Below, in pieces: positions 7,194-14,728 of a DNA stretch of 43,892 nucleotides. Both the position numbers and the translations under genes were made by a program. Source of the stretch: an uncultured Eubacteriales bacterium. Its GTDB lineage: Bacteria; Bacillota; Clostridia; Christensenellales; Aristaeellaceae. Numbering within the stretch: position 1 is the first letter of the stretch; every line of letters begins with the position of its first letter. The notes under the pieces are model-generated. The model was not told the DNA's origin. It ran no database searches and saw only the letters and a program-made list of their open reading frames with translations. The stretch covers positions 1-43,892 of the forward strand of contig UQNM01000008.1 of assembly GCA_900542395.1 (NCBI GenBank), in the 5' to 3' direction.

Positions 7194-7694
7194 TTACTCC
7201 GTCAACAGCTTTTGAAGCGCTTTCGCCGATTCTTCCGGCGGCATGCGGTTGTCAAAGGATAGGTGCGCCGCCGCCGCGTACAGCCGCTCCCGCTGCCCGT
7301 ACAGCGTGCGCATGCGCTCCGCCTTGTCGCCTGCGAGGTTGGGGCGCGTATCCTGCCGAACGTCGGCGATCATATCCTCCAGCGGGCGGCAGAGCCAGAC
7401 GACAAAGCCCTTTTCGCGCATCATGCGGATGTTCTCCGCCCGCGTGACAATGCCGCCGCCGGTCGCAACCACGCCAGCCTCCCGCGCCAGCGCGCGCTCA
7501 AGCGCCGCCGTTTCGCGCGCGCGAAAGCCCGCCTCGCCCTCTTGCGCAAAGATTTCGGGGATGGTTTTTCCCGCCGCGCGCGCGATTTCCTCGTCCAGGT
7601 CGATCAGCGGCAGGCGCATCCGTTCGGCCAGAAGCCGCCCCACGGTGCTCTTGCCGCACCCCATCATGCCGATGAGCAGAACCGGCTTACGCAT
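7194..7694 (-). CDS. aroK: Shikimate kinase
   Basis: Phosphorylates shikimate to shikimate 3-phosphate using ATP. The Walker A loop GMMGCGKST lies near residue 8, the shikimate-binding DLDEEI and FRxxE-type (FRARETAAL) segments follow, then ATGGG near residue 78 and the lid-region Arg around RPNLAGD. The length of 166 residues is typical. Two ATGs are close together; the second (7694) is chosen because GGAGG stands 6 nt before it, whereas the first overlaps that site. The start lies inside the end of pheA (8-bp overlap), indicating translational coupling. Confidence 0.95.
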   Translation of the reverse strand: MRKPVLLIGMMGCGKSTVGRLLAERMRLPLIDLDEEIARAAGKTIPEIFAQEGEAGFRARETAALERALAREAGVVATGGGIVTRAENIRMMREKGFVVWLCRPLEDMIADVRQDTRPNLAGDKAERMRTLYGQRERLYAAAAHLSFDNRMPPEESAKALQKLLTE

Positions 7695-8799
7695 GCGCAT
7701 CCTCCCGCGCCGCCTGATACGCGCCGAGCAGGCGGCAGTTCTCGCAGTCGCCCTGAAGCGAGCCCATCAGCACGCCGAGGTTGCTCTCGCGCAGGTTGCC
7801 CGTCAGATCGACGTAGAAGCAATATTCCCAGTTGGAGTTATGCAGCGGGCGGGATTCGATGTGCGTCATGTTCATCCCCATCGCGACAAAGCTGGAGAGC
7901 GCGCGCATCAGCGTGCCGCGCTCATGGCGCAGGGTGAAGGTGACGGTCGCCTTATCCGGAATCCCGATGGGCGTGGGCGATGCGCTGACGATGACGAACC
8001 GCGTGTGGTTGCCGTCGAACGTGTGGATGTCCGGCGCGATCACGTCAAGGCCGTAGTGCTTGGCCGCCAGCCGCGACGCGATGGCCGCATATCGCTTGTC
8101 GCCCATTTCGGCGACGTGGCGCGCGGCAATCGCCGTGTTGAAATACGGCGTGGTCACCCAATCCGGGTGCTCGCCGAGGAATTTGGGGCACTGCGCGAAG
8201 CCCTGCTCGTGGCTGAACACCTGCGTGATATCCGAAACCTTCGCCCCCGGCACACCGAGCAGGCAGTGCTCCACCCGCACAAGCTGCTCGCCGACGATGT
8301 GGCAGGCGTATTTGCCCAGCAGGTCGTATACATCGTTGATCGAGCCGGAGGAGGAATTTTCCACCGGCACAACGCCGTATCGCGCCTTGCCGTCCGCCAC
8401 GGCGGCAAAGACCTCGTCAAACGTCTTGAAGCTCACGCGCTCGCAGTCCTCGCCGAAGAAGCCGACCACCGCGCACTCGCTGTATGCCCCCGGCACGCCG
8501 CTGTAAGCGATGCGCCGCGTCTGCGTCTGCGCCTCCAGATAGCGCCGCTGTTCCTCGCGGGACAGGCGCATGATCTCGGTGAACAACGCCATCACGCTCT
8601 GCGCCAGCGCCGGGTCGCTCACCTGCTGCGCGCGGGATTTGAGCACCGTCTCCTCCCGCGCCGCGTTCAGGATGTCCATATAATGCGCCTGCTTGTAGAG
8701 CGCCACGTCGCGGCAGACGCCCATGCGCCGCTCAAACAGGCGCACCAGCTCCGCGTCGATTTCGTCGATTTCCCGTCGGGAGCTTTCCAGTTCTCTCAT
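7687..8799 (-). CDS. pheA: Bifunctional chorismate mutase / prephenate dehydratase (P-protein)
   Basis: Converts chorismate to prephenate and then to phenylpyruvate, committing flux to phenylalanine. The chorismate mutase type II helices occupy about residues 1-85 (REIDEIDAELVRLFERR). The prephenate dehydratase domain begins at IAYSGVPGAYSE, with PVENSSSGSI near residue 150. The C-terminal ACT domain carries GTLMRALSSF and the ESRP motif used for phenylalanine feedback inhibition. The start is ATG 8799, 7 nt after GGAAGGAG; it overlaps the aroC stop by 4 bp (ATGA). The 370-residue length is typical for a P-protein. Confidence 0.96.
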   Translation of the reverse strand: MRELESSRREIDEIDAELVRLFERRMGVCRDVALYKQAHYMDILNAAREETVLKSRAQQVSDPALAQSVMALFTEIMRLSREEQRRYLEAQTQTRRIAYSGVPGAYSECAVVGFFGEDCERVSFKTFDEVFAAVADGKARYGVVPVENSSSGSINDVYDLLGKYACHIVGEQLVRVEHCLLGVPGAKVSDITQVFSHEQGFAQCPKFLGEHPDWVTTPYFNTAIAARHVAEMGDKRYAAIASRLAAKHYGLDVIAPDIHTFDGNHTRFVIVSASPTPIGIPDKATVTFTLRHERGTLMRALSSFVAMGMNMTHIESRPLHNSNWEYCFYVDLTGNLRESNLGVLMGSLQGDCENCRLLGAYQAAREDAHA

Positions 8800-9911
8800 G
8801 TGCAAACTCCTTCCGTCAAAGCCCGCTGCGCCGCGTCGTCCATTTCAAGCTCGCAAAGCGCAATCGCCAGTATGCTCTCCATCACCACGACCGCGCGCGG
8901 CACGATGCAGGGGTCGTGCCGCCCCGCGATTTCCAAAACCGCGTTTTCGCGCTTGGCCACGTCAATCGTCCGCTGTGCCCGCGCAATGGACGGCGCGGGC
9001 TTGATCGCCGCGCGGAAAATCACCGGCATGCCGTTGGTGATCCCGCCCGTCACGCCGCCGTTGTGGTTGCTTTCGCAGGTCACGCCGTCCCCGTCCATGC
9101 GCATCGCGTCGTTCGCCTCGCCGCCGCGCATCTCCGCCAGCGCCATGCCGTCGCCGAACTCAATCGCCTTCACCGCCGGCACGGAAAACGCCAGTTGGCT
9201 CACCACGCTTTCCACCGAGCCGAAGAACGGCGAACCGACGCCAGCGCGCACGCCGACCGCCGCACATTCGATCACCCCGCCGGCGCTGTCCTGCGCCGCG
9301 CGCGCCTCAGCCACCGCCCGGCGCATCGGCGCTTCCTTTTCGGGGTTCAGCAGCGGGAAGCGGCTCTGCGTCAGCCCGCAAAGCGTCCGCGCGTCCACAC
9401 CCACCGGGTCAAACCGCGCGTCCCGCTCCCCCGCGATGGCGGCGATGTGCGCGCCGATCTCGATTCCCCTCTCCCGGAGCAGCAGCCGCGCCACGCTGCC
9501 CGCGAATACCAGCGGCGCGGTCAGCCTGCCGGAAAAATGCCCGCCGCCGCGCGGGTCGTTCATGCCGCGGTATTTGACGTGGCCCGCGTAATCCGCGTGG
9601 CCGGGGCGCATGCGCGCCGCCATGCTTGCATAGTCGCCGGAGCGCGTGTTCGTGTTTTCGATCATCGCGCAGAGCGGCGCGCCCGTCGCCCGCCCGTTCA
9701 TCGCGCCGGAGAGGATGCGCACCGCGTCCGCCTCTTTTCGCGCCGTCGCGGTCGGGTCGCCGCCCGGCGCGCGCCGCGCCATCTGCCCGGCGATATAATC
9801 CTCGTCCAGCCGCGCGCCCGCGGGCAGGCCGTCCACCACCACGCCGATGGCCGGGCCGTGGGATTCGCCGAAGATCGTCAGCTTGAAGTGTTCGCCGAAG
9901 TTCGCCCTCAT
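8796..9911 (-). CDS. aroC: Chorismate synthase
   Basis: Makes chorismate from EPSP with reduced FMN, the last common step of the pathway. The family signatures GESHGPAIGVVVDG (residue 15 on), RPGHADYAGHVKYRG and DPRGGGHFSGR (near 110-135), and the C-terminal AGRHDPCIVPRAV are all present. The 371 residues fit the usual length. GGGAGG stands before the ATG, which overlaps the aroA stop by 4 bp, continuing the overlapping chain aroA-aroC-pheA-aroK. Confidence 0.97.
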   Translation of the reverse strand: MRANFGEHFKLTIFGESHGPAIGVVVDGLPAGARLDEDYIAGQMARRAPGGDPTATARKEADAVRILSGAMNGRATGAPLCAMIENTNTRSGDYASMAARMRPGHADYAGHVKYRGMNDPRGGGHFSGRLTAPLVFAGSVARLLLRERGIEIGAHIAAIAGERDARFDPVGVDARTLCGLTQSRFPLLNPEKEAPMRRAVAEARAAQDSAGGVIECAAVGVRAGVGSPFFGSVESVVSQLAFSVPAVKAIEFGDGMALAEMRGGEANDAMRMDGDGVTCESNHNGGVTGGITNGMPVIFRAAIKPAPSIARAQRTIDVAKRENAVLEIAGRHDPCIVPRAVVVMESILAIALCELEMDDAAQRALTEGVCT

Positions 9912-11197
9912 CTTGCCAGCCCTCCCAAACGCTCAAATTCCTGCCAGAACGCCGGGGCGGATTTCGCCGTCGCCTCCGCGTCCGTGATCGTCCATTCGCC
10001 GTCAGACAGCGCGCTCGCTATCGCCATCGCCATCACGATGCGGTGGTCGTTGCAGCCCTCGATTTGGGCCACGTGCAGCGGCTTTCCGCCGCGAATCGCC
10101 AGCCCGTCCGGCAGCTCGGCCGCGTCCGCGCCCGCCGCGGTCAGCGCCGCCGCCATCGCGCTGAGCCGGTCGCTCTCCTTGATGCGCAGCCGCGCCGCGC
10201 CGGTGATGCGGCTTTCCCCCTCGGCCGCCGCCATCGCCACGGCCAGAATCGGCACGAGGTCGGGCATCTGCGCGCAATCCACGCGCAGCCCGTGCAGCCT
10301 CGACGCGCGGGAGACGAGTGTATCCCCTTCCCAGCGGATATCCGCGCCCATGTCGCGCAGAATCCCGACCACCGCGCGGTCGCCCTGCGCGCTCTGCGGG
10401 TCAAGCCCGGTCAGGCGGATTTCGCCGCGCCCGATCGCGCCCGCGACCAGATAAAACGCCGCGTGGCTCCAGTCCCCCTCGATGTGCAGCGTCCCCGGCG
10501 AGACCGCCTCCTGCCCGCCGCGCACGAGCAACATCTGCCCGCCGTCCCGCCACGCGCTGGTTACGCCGAAATCCCGCTGCACCCTGCGCGTCAATTCCAC
10601 ATACGCGCGGGATTCCAGCGGCGTGGTGACGACGATTTCGCTGTCGCCCTCCAGCCTCGGCAGCGCGAGCAGCAGCCCGGTGATGAACTGGCTGCTCACG
10701 TCGCCGGGCAATTCAAACCGCCCGCTTTTCAGCTCGCCCTCGACCGTCAGCGCGTCGCCCGCCTGCCGCCAGACCACGCCCAGCGGCGCGAACAGGTTTC
10801 GGTAGACCGTCAGCGGCCTTTGCATCAGCCGCCCATGGCCGATCAGGCGCACGGGGCCGCGCCCGTCGAGCGCCAGCGGGATGAAAAAGCGCAGCGTCGA
10901 GCCGGATTCGCCGCAATCCAGTTCCCGCAGGGGGCGCTTTTCCGCCTCGCCGCCGCCCCAGATCTCCGCGCGGACAAAGCCCTCCGTCTCGCCCGCCGCC
11001 ACCGCCGCGCCGCGCGTCAGCCCAAGCGCCTGCGCGCAGGCCAGCGTCGCGCCGATATCCTTAGAGAGCTGCATCGGCTCAAGCAGCGTCTTTCCCCGCG
11101 CCAGCGCGGCCATCATCACCGCGCGGTGCGACGCGGACTTGCTGGGCAGAACGCGAAGCTCCCCATGCAGATCGCCCGGCGTAACCGTTTTATTCAT
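9908..11197 (-). CDS. aroA: 3-phosphoshikimate 1-carboxyvinyltransferase (EPSP synthase)
   Basis: Condenses shikimate 3-phosphate with phosphoenolpyruvate. The N-terminal PSKSASHRAVMMAALA segment binds substrate; LDCGESGSTLRFFIPLAL near residue 95 and RLKxSDR-like RLRIKESDRLSAM near 335-347 are the family signatures; NDHRIVMAMAIA lies near the C-terminus. The length of 429 residues is normal. An AGGAG site precedes the ATG. It follows aroB by 41 bp and overlaps aroC. Confidence 0.96.
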   Translation of the reverse strand: MNKTVTPGDLHGELRVLPSKSASHRAVMMAALARGKTLLEPMQLSKDIGATLACAQALGLTRGAAVAAGETEGFVRAEIWGGGEAEKRPLRELDCGESGSTLRFFIPLALDGRGPVRLIGHGRLMQRPLTVYRNLFAPLGVVWRQAGDALTVEGELKSGRFELPGDVSSQFITGLLLALPRLEGDSEIVVTTPLESRAYVELTRRVQRDFGVTSAWRDGGQMLLVRGGQEAVSPGTLHIEGDWSHAAFYLVAGAIGRGEIRLTGLDPQSAQGDRAVVGILRDMGADIRWEGDTLVSRASRLHGLRVDCAQMPDLVPILAVAMAAAEGESRITGAARLRIKESDRLSAMAAALTAAGADAAELPDGLAIRGGKPLHVAQIEGCNDHRIVMAMAIASALSDGEWTITDAEATAKSAPAFWQEFERLGGLAR

Positions 11198-11238
11198 CCA
11201 CAGCGCTCCTTTTTTCTTCGAATCGCTTGCGGGGATGC

Positions 11239-12306
11239 TTACAAAAGCGTTTCAAGCTGCGCCCCGCGGATCACCGCGCCGGTGCACGCGCCGATCTTCG
11301 TCAGCAGCACGCAGCGCACGCCGTCGCCCTCCGCCTTCTTATCCAGCGCCATCACCGCCGCCAGATGCGCCCGCGTCAGACGCTCGTCCCGCTCGGTCGG
11401 CAGGCCATATGCCCTGAGCACCCGCTCGATGCGCGCGCCCGTTCCCGCCGGGGTCACGCCCAGCGCCTCGCCCCACCCGGCCGCCGCGACCATGCCGATG
11501 CAGACCGCCTCGCCGTGCAGCAGCACGCCGTAGCCCATCGTGTTTTCCAGCGCGTGCGCCAGCGTGTGGCCAAAGTTGAGCTGCATGCGAACGCCGTGGT
11601 CGTGCGGATCTTCATGCACATAGCGCGCCTTGATGGCGCAGCACCGCGCGATGATCTTGTCCAATTCCGGCGCGAGCGCCTCGCGCGAACCGAGCCGCTC
11701 GATTTTCTCAAACAGCGCCTCGTCCGCGATGCAGCCGTATTTGATGACCTCGCCCAGCCCCGCGCCGATCTGCCGCGCGTCCAGCGTTTTGAGCGTGTCG
11801 CAGTCGATCATCACCAGCTCCGGCTGATAAAACGCGCCGAGCAGGTTTTTGCCGCGCGGGTGGTTGACCGCCACCTTGCCGCCGACGGAGGAATCCACCT
11901 GCGCCAGAAGGGTCGTCGGCGCCTGAATGAAGCGCACCCCGCGCAGGTAGGTACAGGCCGCGTAGCCCGCGATATCGCCGACCACGCCGCCGCCCAGCGC
12001 CACCACGAAATCCTGCCGCGTGATGTGCGCGTCGATCAGCGCGTCGTAGATGCGCTCGAGCTGCGCCATGCACTTGGTCGTCTCGCCCGCGGGCAGAACA
12101 AACGCGCCCGCCTGCGCCCCGGCCGCCTCGAGCTGCGCCTTCATCGCGTCCAGATACAGCGGCGCGACGTTTTCATCCGTCACGATCATCGCCCGATGAC
12201 CCCGGCACCTTTCCAGCAGCCCCGCGCCCTTTTTTAGCAGCCCGTGACCGATGTGGATGTCGTAAGCGCTCGCCTGTTCCGGCGCATCAACCTTTACGAT
12301 AGGCAT
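11239..12306 (-). CDS. aroB: 3-dehydroquinate synthase
   Basis: Cyclises DAHP to 3-dehydroquinate using NAD and a divalent metal. The glycine-rich NAD site ALGGGVVGDIAGYAA lies near residues 102-116, DSSVGGKVAVNH near 143, and metal ligands in NFGHTLAHALE (near 245) and HGEAV (near 262). The length of 355 residues is standard. GGAGG lies 5 nt before the ATG. The tyrA stop is 17 bp upstream. Confidence 0.96.
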   Translation of the reverse strand: MPIVKVDAPEQASAYDIHIGHGLLKKGAGLLERCRGHRAMIVTDENVAPLYLDAMKAQLEAAGAQAGAFVLPAGETTKCMAQLERIYDALIDAHITRQDFVVALGGGVVGDIAGYAACTYLRGVRFIQAPTTLLAQVDSSVGGKVAVNHPRGKNLLGAFYQPELVMIDCDTLKTLDARQIGAGLGEVIKYGCIADEALFEKIERLGSREALAPELDKIIARCCAIKARYVHEDPHDHGVRMQLNFGHTLAHALENTMGYGVLLHGEAVCIGMVAAAGWGEALGVTPAGTGARIERVLRAYGLPTERDERLTRAHLAAVMALDKKAEGDGVRCVLLTKIGACTGAVIRGAQLETLL

Positions 12307-12323
12307 AAGCTCCTCCGTTCCCC

Positions 12324-13202
12324 TTACTTAAACAGCGGCTTCTGGCTCGCGTCCAGCCCGCGCAGCGCGTCGAATTTTTTCTTGCGGTCGCTGGAAACCG
12401 TCAGCCGTTCGAGCAGCGCCGCGCGGTCGTCTCCGTGCAGCAGCGCGCTGTATTCCGCCAGCCGCTCCGTCAGCTCGTCCGTCAAATTCGCCAGCGTCTC
12501 CTTGTTCGCCCAAAACAATTCGCACCAGAGCTTCGGGTCGAGCGCCGCCACGCGCGTCGCGCCGCGAAATGAGCCGCCCTCAAAGCCGTAGCTGTCAAAC
12601 AAAAGATGCTGATCGCAGAGCGCGAGCGCCATCACGTGCATCAGTTGGCTGGTATAGGCGATTCGCTCGTCGTGCGCCGCCGGGTCGGAAAAGACCACGT
12701 CCGCGCAGCCCATGAACGTCACCAGCCGCTCCATCAGGCGGATGCTCTCCTGCGGCACGCCCACGTCCGGCGTGAGGATGTAGTGCGCCCCGCGAAACAG
12801 ATCCGCCGTCGCGTGCGCAAAGCCGCCGCGCTCGCGCCCCGCCATCGGGTGGCCGCCCAGATAGATGAACGTCCGCGCCCGAACCTCGCCGACGGCCTCG
12901 AACAGCGGGCGCTTCACGCCGCAAACGTCCGTCAGCAGCGCGCCCGGCCGGATGCGCCCGGCCTGCGCGCGCACGAAATCCGCCGCCGCCTCCGGGTGCA
13001 GGCAGATCACAATGACGTCCATATCCTCAACGGGCGCGTCGTCGGCGTTCGGCCACGCCGCGCGGACAACGCCGCGCCCCAGCGCTTCCAGCCGCGTCGG
13101 CTCGTCCCCATCGACGGCGTAACGCTCCAAATCGGGGTAGCCCTCCAGCGCCATCGCCATGCTTCCGCCGATCAATCCCAGACCCACAAACATGATTTTC
13201 AT
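12324..13202 (-). CDS. tyrA: Prephenate dehydrogenase
   Basis: Oxidatively decarboxylates prephenate to 4-hydroxyphenylpyruvate for tyrosine synthesis. The Rossmann motif FVGLGLIGGSMAMAL is at the N-terminus, GGHPMAGRERGGF (prephenate binding) near residue 117, and a helical dimerisation domain follows. It is the single-domain form (292 residues): no fused chorismate mutase and no C-terminal ACT domain is visible, so direct tyrosine feedback is less likely. The ribosome binding site (AAAGGCGGA) is modest. Whether arogenate is also used cannot be read from the sequence. Confidence 0.93.
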   Translation of the reverse strand: MKIMFVGLGLIGGSMAMALEGYPDLERYAVDGDEPTRLEALGRGVVRAAWPNADDAPVEDMDVIVICLHPEAAADFVRAQAGRIRPGALLTDVCGVKRPLFEAVGEVRARTFIYLGGHPMAGRERGGFAHATADLFRGAHYILTPDVGVPQESIRLMERLVTFMGCADVVFSDPAAHDERIAYTSQLMHVMALALCDQHLLFDSYGFEGGSFRGATRVAALDPKLWCELFWANKETLANLTDELTERLAEYSALLHGDDRAALLERLTVSSDRKKKFDALRGLDASQKPLFK

Positions 13203-13220
13203 AACGTTCCGCCTTTCCGT

Positions 13221-14234
13221 TTACAGGGTGCGCTCCACAATCGGCGCGAGCGCGCTGATCTTGCCGACCAACTGCGCGTATTGATCCGGCGTGAGGCTCT
13301 GCGCGCCGTCGCAGAGCGCCTTCGGCGGGTTGTTGTGCACCTCGATGATCAGCCCGTCCGCGCCCGCCGCAATCGCCGCCAGCGACATGCGCTCCACCAT
13401 CCAGTTGAGGCCGGTCGCATGGGAGGGATCGACGATCACCGGCAGATGGCTGAGCCGCTTGACCGCCTGCACCGCCGAAAGATCGAGCGTGTTTCGGGTA
13501 TAGGTTTCAAACGTGCGGATGCCGCGCTCGCAGAGGATGACATTCGGGTTGCCCGCCGCCATGACGTATTCCGCGCTCATCAGCCATTCGCTGATCGTCG
13601 CGGACAGGCCGCGCTTGAGCAGAATCGGCTTTCGGGTCTGCCCCAATTCGGTCAGCAAATCGAAATTCTGCATGTTGCGCGCGCCGACCTGAATCACATC
13701 CACGCGCCGGTCAAATTCCTCCACCAGCTTCGGGCTCATAATTTCCGTGCAGATCGGCATGCCCGTGATCGCCTTCGCCTGCTCCAGCAGCGTCAGCCCT
13801 TCGAGCTTCAGCCCCTGAAACGCATAGGGCGACGTGCGCGGCTTATACGCGCCGCCGCGCAGGATGTTTGCGCCGCTTGCGCGCACCTTGAGCGCGGTAT
13901 CGGTGATCTGCTCCACGTTTTCCACCGAGCACGGGCCGGCGAAGAGCGCCAGCTTGCGCCCGCCGACCTTCACGCCGCCGCAGTCGATCACGCTGTCCGT
14001 CGGATGGAATTTCCGGTTCGCCTTTTTGAACGGCTCGGAGACCGGCATCACGCGCTCGACGCCCGGCTGAATCAAAAAATCGTGCGGATCGAGCTTGGCC
14101 ACGTCGCCCAGCACGCCCAGCACCGTGCAATCCACGCCCGCGTTGCGCTGCACCTGCATCCCCTGGCGGCTCAAATCCTGACAAAGGCTGCCGATCTGCG
14201 CCTCGGTGGCCTGCGGTTTCATGATGATAATCAT
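13221..14234 (-). CDS. aroF: 3-deoxy-7-phosphoheptulonate (DAHP) synthase, class I-beta
   Basis: Condenses PEP with erythrose 4-phosphate, the first step of the shikimate pathway. An N-terminal ferredoxin-like regulatory domain (about residues 1-70) precedes the TIM barrel, the Thermotoga-type I-beta arrangement. Barrel motifs are FAGPCSVEN (metal Cys), GGAYKPRTSPYAFQG, RGLSATISEW and VDPSHATG. The length is 337 residues. GAGGAAAAC precedes the ATG. As first enzyme gene of the operon it lies directly behind a Phe/Tyr-rich leader peptide and a transcription terminator, so its expression is probably set by attenuation. Confidence 0.96.
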   Translation of the reverse strand: MIIIMKPQATEAQIGSLCQDLSRQGMQVQRNAGVDCTVLGVLGDVAKLDPHDFLIQPGVERVMPVSEPFKKANRKFHPTDSVIDCGGVKVGGRKLALFAGPCSVENVEQITDTALKVRASGANILRGGAYKPRTSPYAFQGLKLEGLTLLEQAKAITGMPICTEIMSPKLVEEFDRRVDVIQVGARNMQNFDLLTELGQTRKPILLKRGLSATISEWLMSAEYVMAAGNPNVILCERGIRTFETYTRNTLDLSAVQAVKRLSHLPVIVDPSHATGLNWMVERMSLAAIAAGADGLIIEVHNNPPKALCDGAQSLTPDQYAQLVGKISALAPIVERTL

Positions 14235-14296
14235 ACTGTTTTCCTCGCTTTCTGTTCATCGCGGCCTCAAGCCGCCGACGGAGGCCGATCGGATAG

Positions 14297-14328
14297 AAAA
14301 AGACCCCCGCCATGGTGTGGCAGGGGCC
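14297..14328 (-). terminator. Attenuator terminator in the aro leader
   Basis: On the minus strand GGCCCCTGCC (14328-14319) pairs with GGCGGGGGTC (14311-14302) through a 7-nt loop and is followed by TTTTT. The stem is 10 bp with two G-U pairs. It lies between the leader peptide and aroF. Confidence 0.85.
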
Positions 14329-14346
14329 TGAAAATGGTTTCAGCCC
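14324..14346 (-). promoter_or_regulatory. Antiterminator stem competing with the attenuator terminator
   Basis: GGGCTGAAA (14346-14338) can pair with TTTCAGGCCC (14333-14324) with one bulged C. This would use up the first bases of the terminator's 5' arm. GCCGG at 14349-14345 can alternatively pair with CCGGC inside the leader reading frame (14409-14405), giving the three mutually exclusive pairings expected of ribosome-mediated attenuation. Confidence 0.75.
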
Positions 14347-14371
14347 GGCGAAGGGAAACACCCACGCCTTC

Positions 14372-14446
14372 TCATGCGCGCACGACAGCAAGACTATGAC
14401 CAAAGCCGGTATAGCCGCTAAATCGCACGAAAGAGAAGCTCGTCAT
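14372..14446 (-). CDS. Aromatic leader peptide (24 residues) of the aro operon attenuator
   Basis: A short reading frame with a strong ribosome binding site (GGAGG, 9 nt before ATG). It begins MTSFSFVRFSGYTGF and ends GHSLAVVRA: four Phe codons and one Tyr codon occur in the first 15 positions. The stop is 43 nt before the terminator stem. Scarcity of charged tRNA-Phe or tRNA-Tyr would stall the ribosome over codons 4-15, which cover the segment that can pair with the antiterminator strand, so the antiterminator would form and aroF onwards be transcribed. This is the layout of classical pheA-type leaders of enterobacteria; clostridial aromatic genes more often use T-boxes. The function is inferred, but every element is visible. 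Confidence 0.82.
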   Translation of the reverse strand: MTSFSFVRFSGYTGFGHSLAVVRA

Positions 14447-14464
14447 GGCCGTTTTCCTCCGGTA

Positions 14465-14626
14465 ATACTAATTCGCAGTTAAAATGCTTAACAGAGCGCA
14501 TCAGATTTTTTGTTCTGACGAAGCCAAGTGAAGTGAGGCGTACTGGAGGTACGTTGAACGGAACGAGGCAAAGTCAGAGTGAAAAAGATGGTGCGCGGAT
14601 TAAGCCATTTTAACAAGAATTAGTAT
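14465..14626. mobile_element. 162-bp MITE-like element, copy 1, inside the aro leader
   Basis: Imperfect terminal inverted repeats of about 28 bp (outermost ATACTAATTC/GAATTAGTAT) bound a sequence that is itself largely self-complementary (TTCTGAC with GTCAGA, GTAC either side of the centre). No coding capacity. Copy 2 at 31625-31786 has the same 162 bp with one substitution (T at 14580, C at 31740), so both were placed recently or are kept by selection. This copy sits between the aro promoter and the leader-peptide ribosome binding site and would be transcribed as a long hairpin. Confidence 0.8.
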
Positions 14627-14638
14627 AAGTCTGATGCG

Positions 14639-14667
14639 AGTATACCATAACGCCGGAGGCTTTGCAA
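14639..14667 (-). promoter_or_regulatory. Promoter of the aromatic operon
   Basis: On the minus strand TTGCAA (14667-14662), 17 nt, TATACT (14644-14639). Transcription would start near 14632, just outside the 162-bp element, and give a leader of about 400 nt before aroF. Confidence 0.65.
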
Positions 14668-14728
14668 GAACCTTGCGCGGATTTCACGGATAAAATGTCA
14701 AAATGAACCCGAATTCATCCAACAGGCG

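Noticed and set aside
14235..14640. T-box upstream of aroF
   Set aside because: I looked for the conserved GGGTGGNANCGCG and stem I motifs and found none; the attenuator with leader peptide explains the region.
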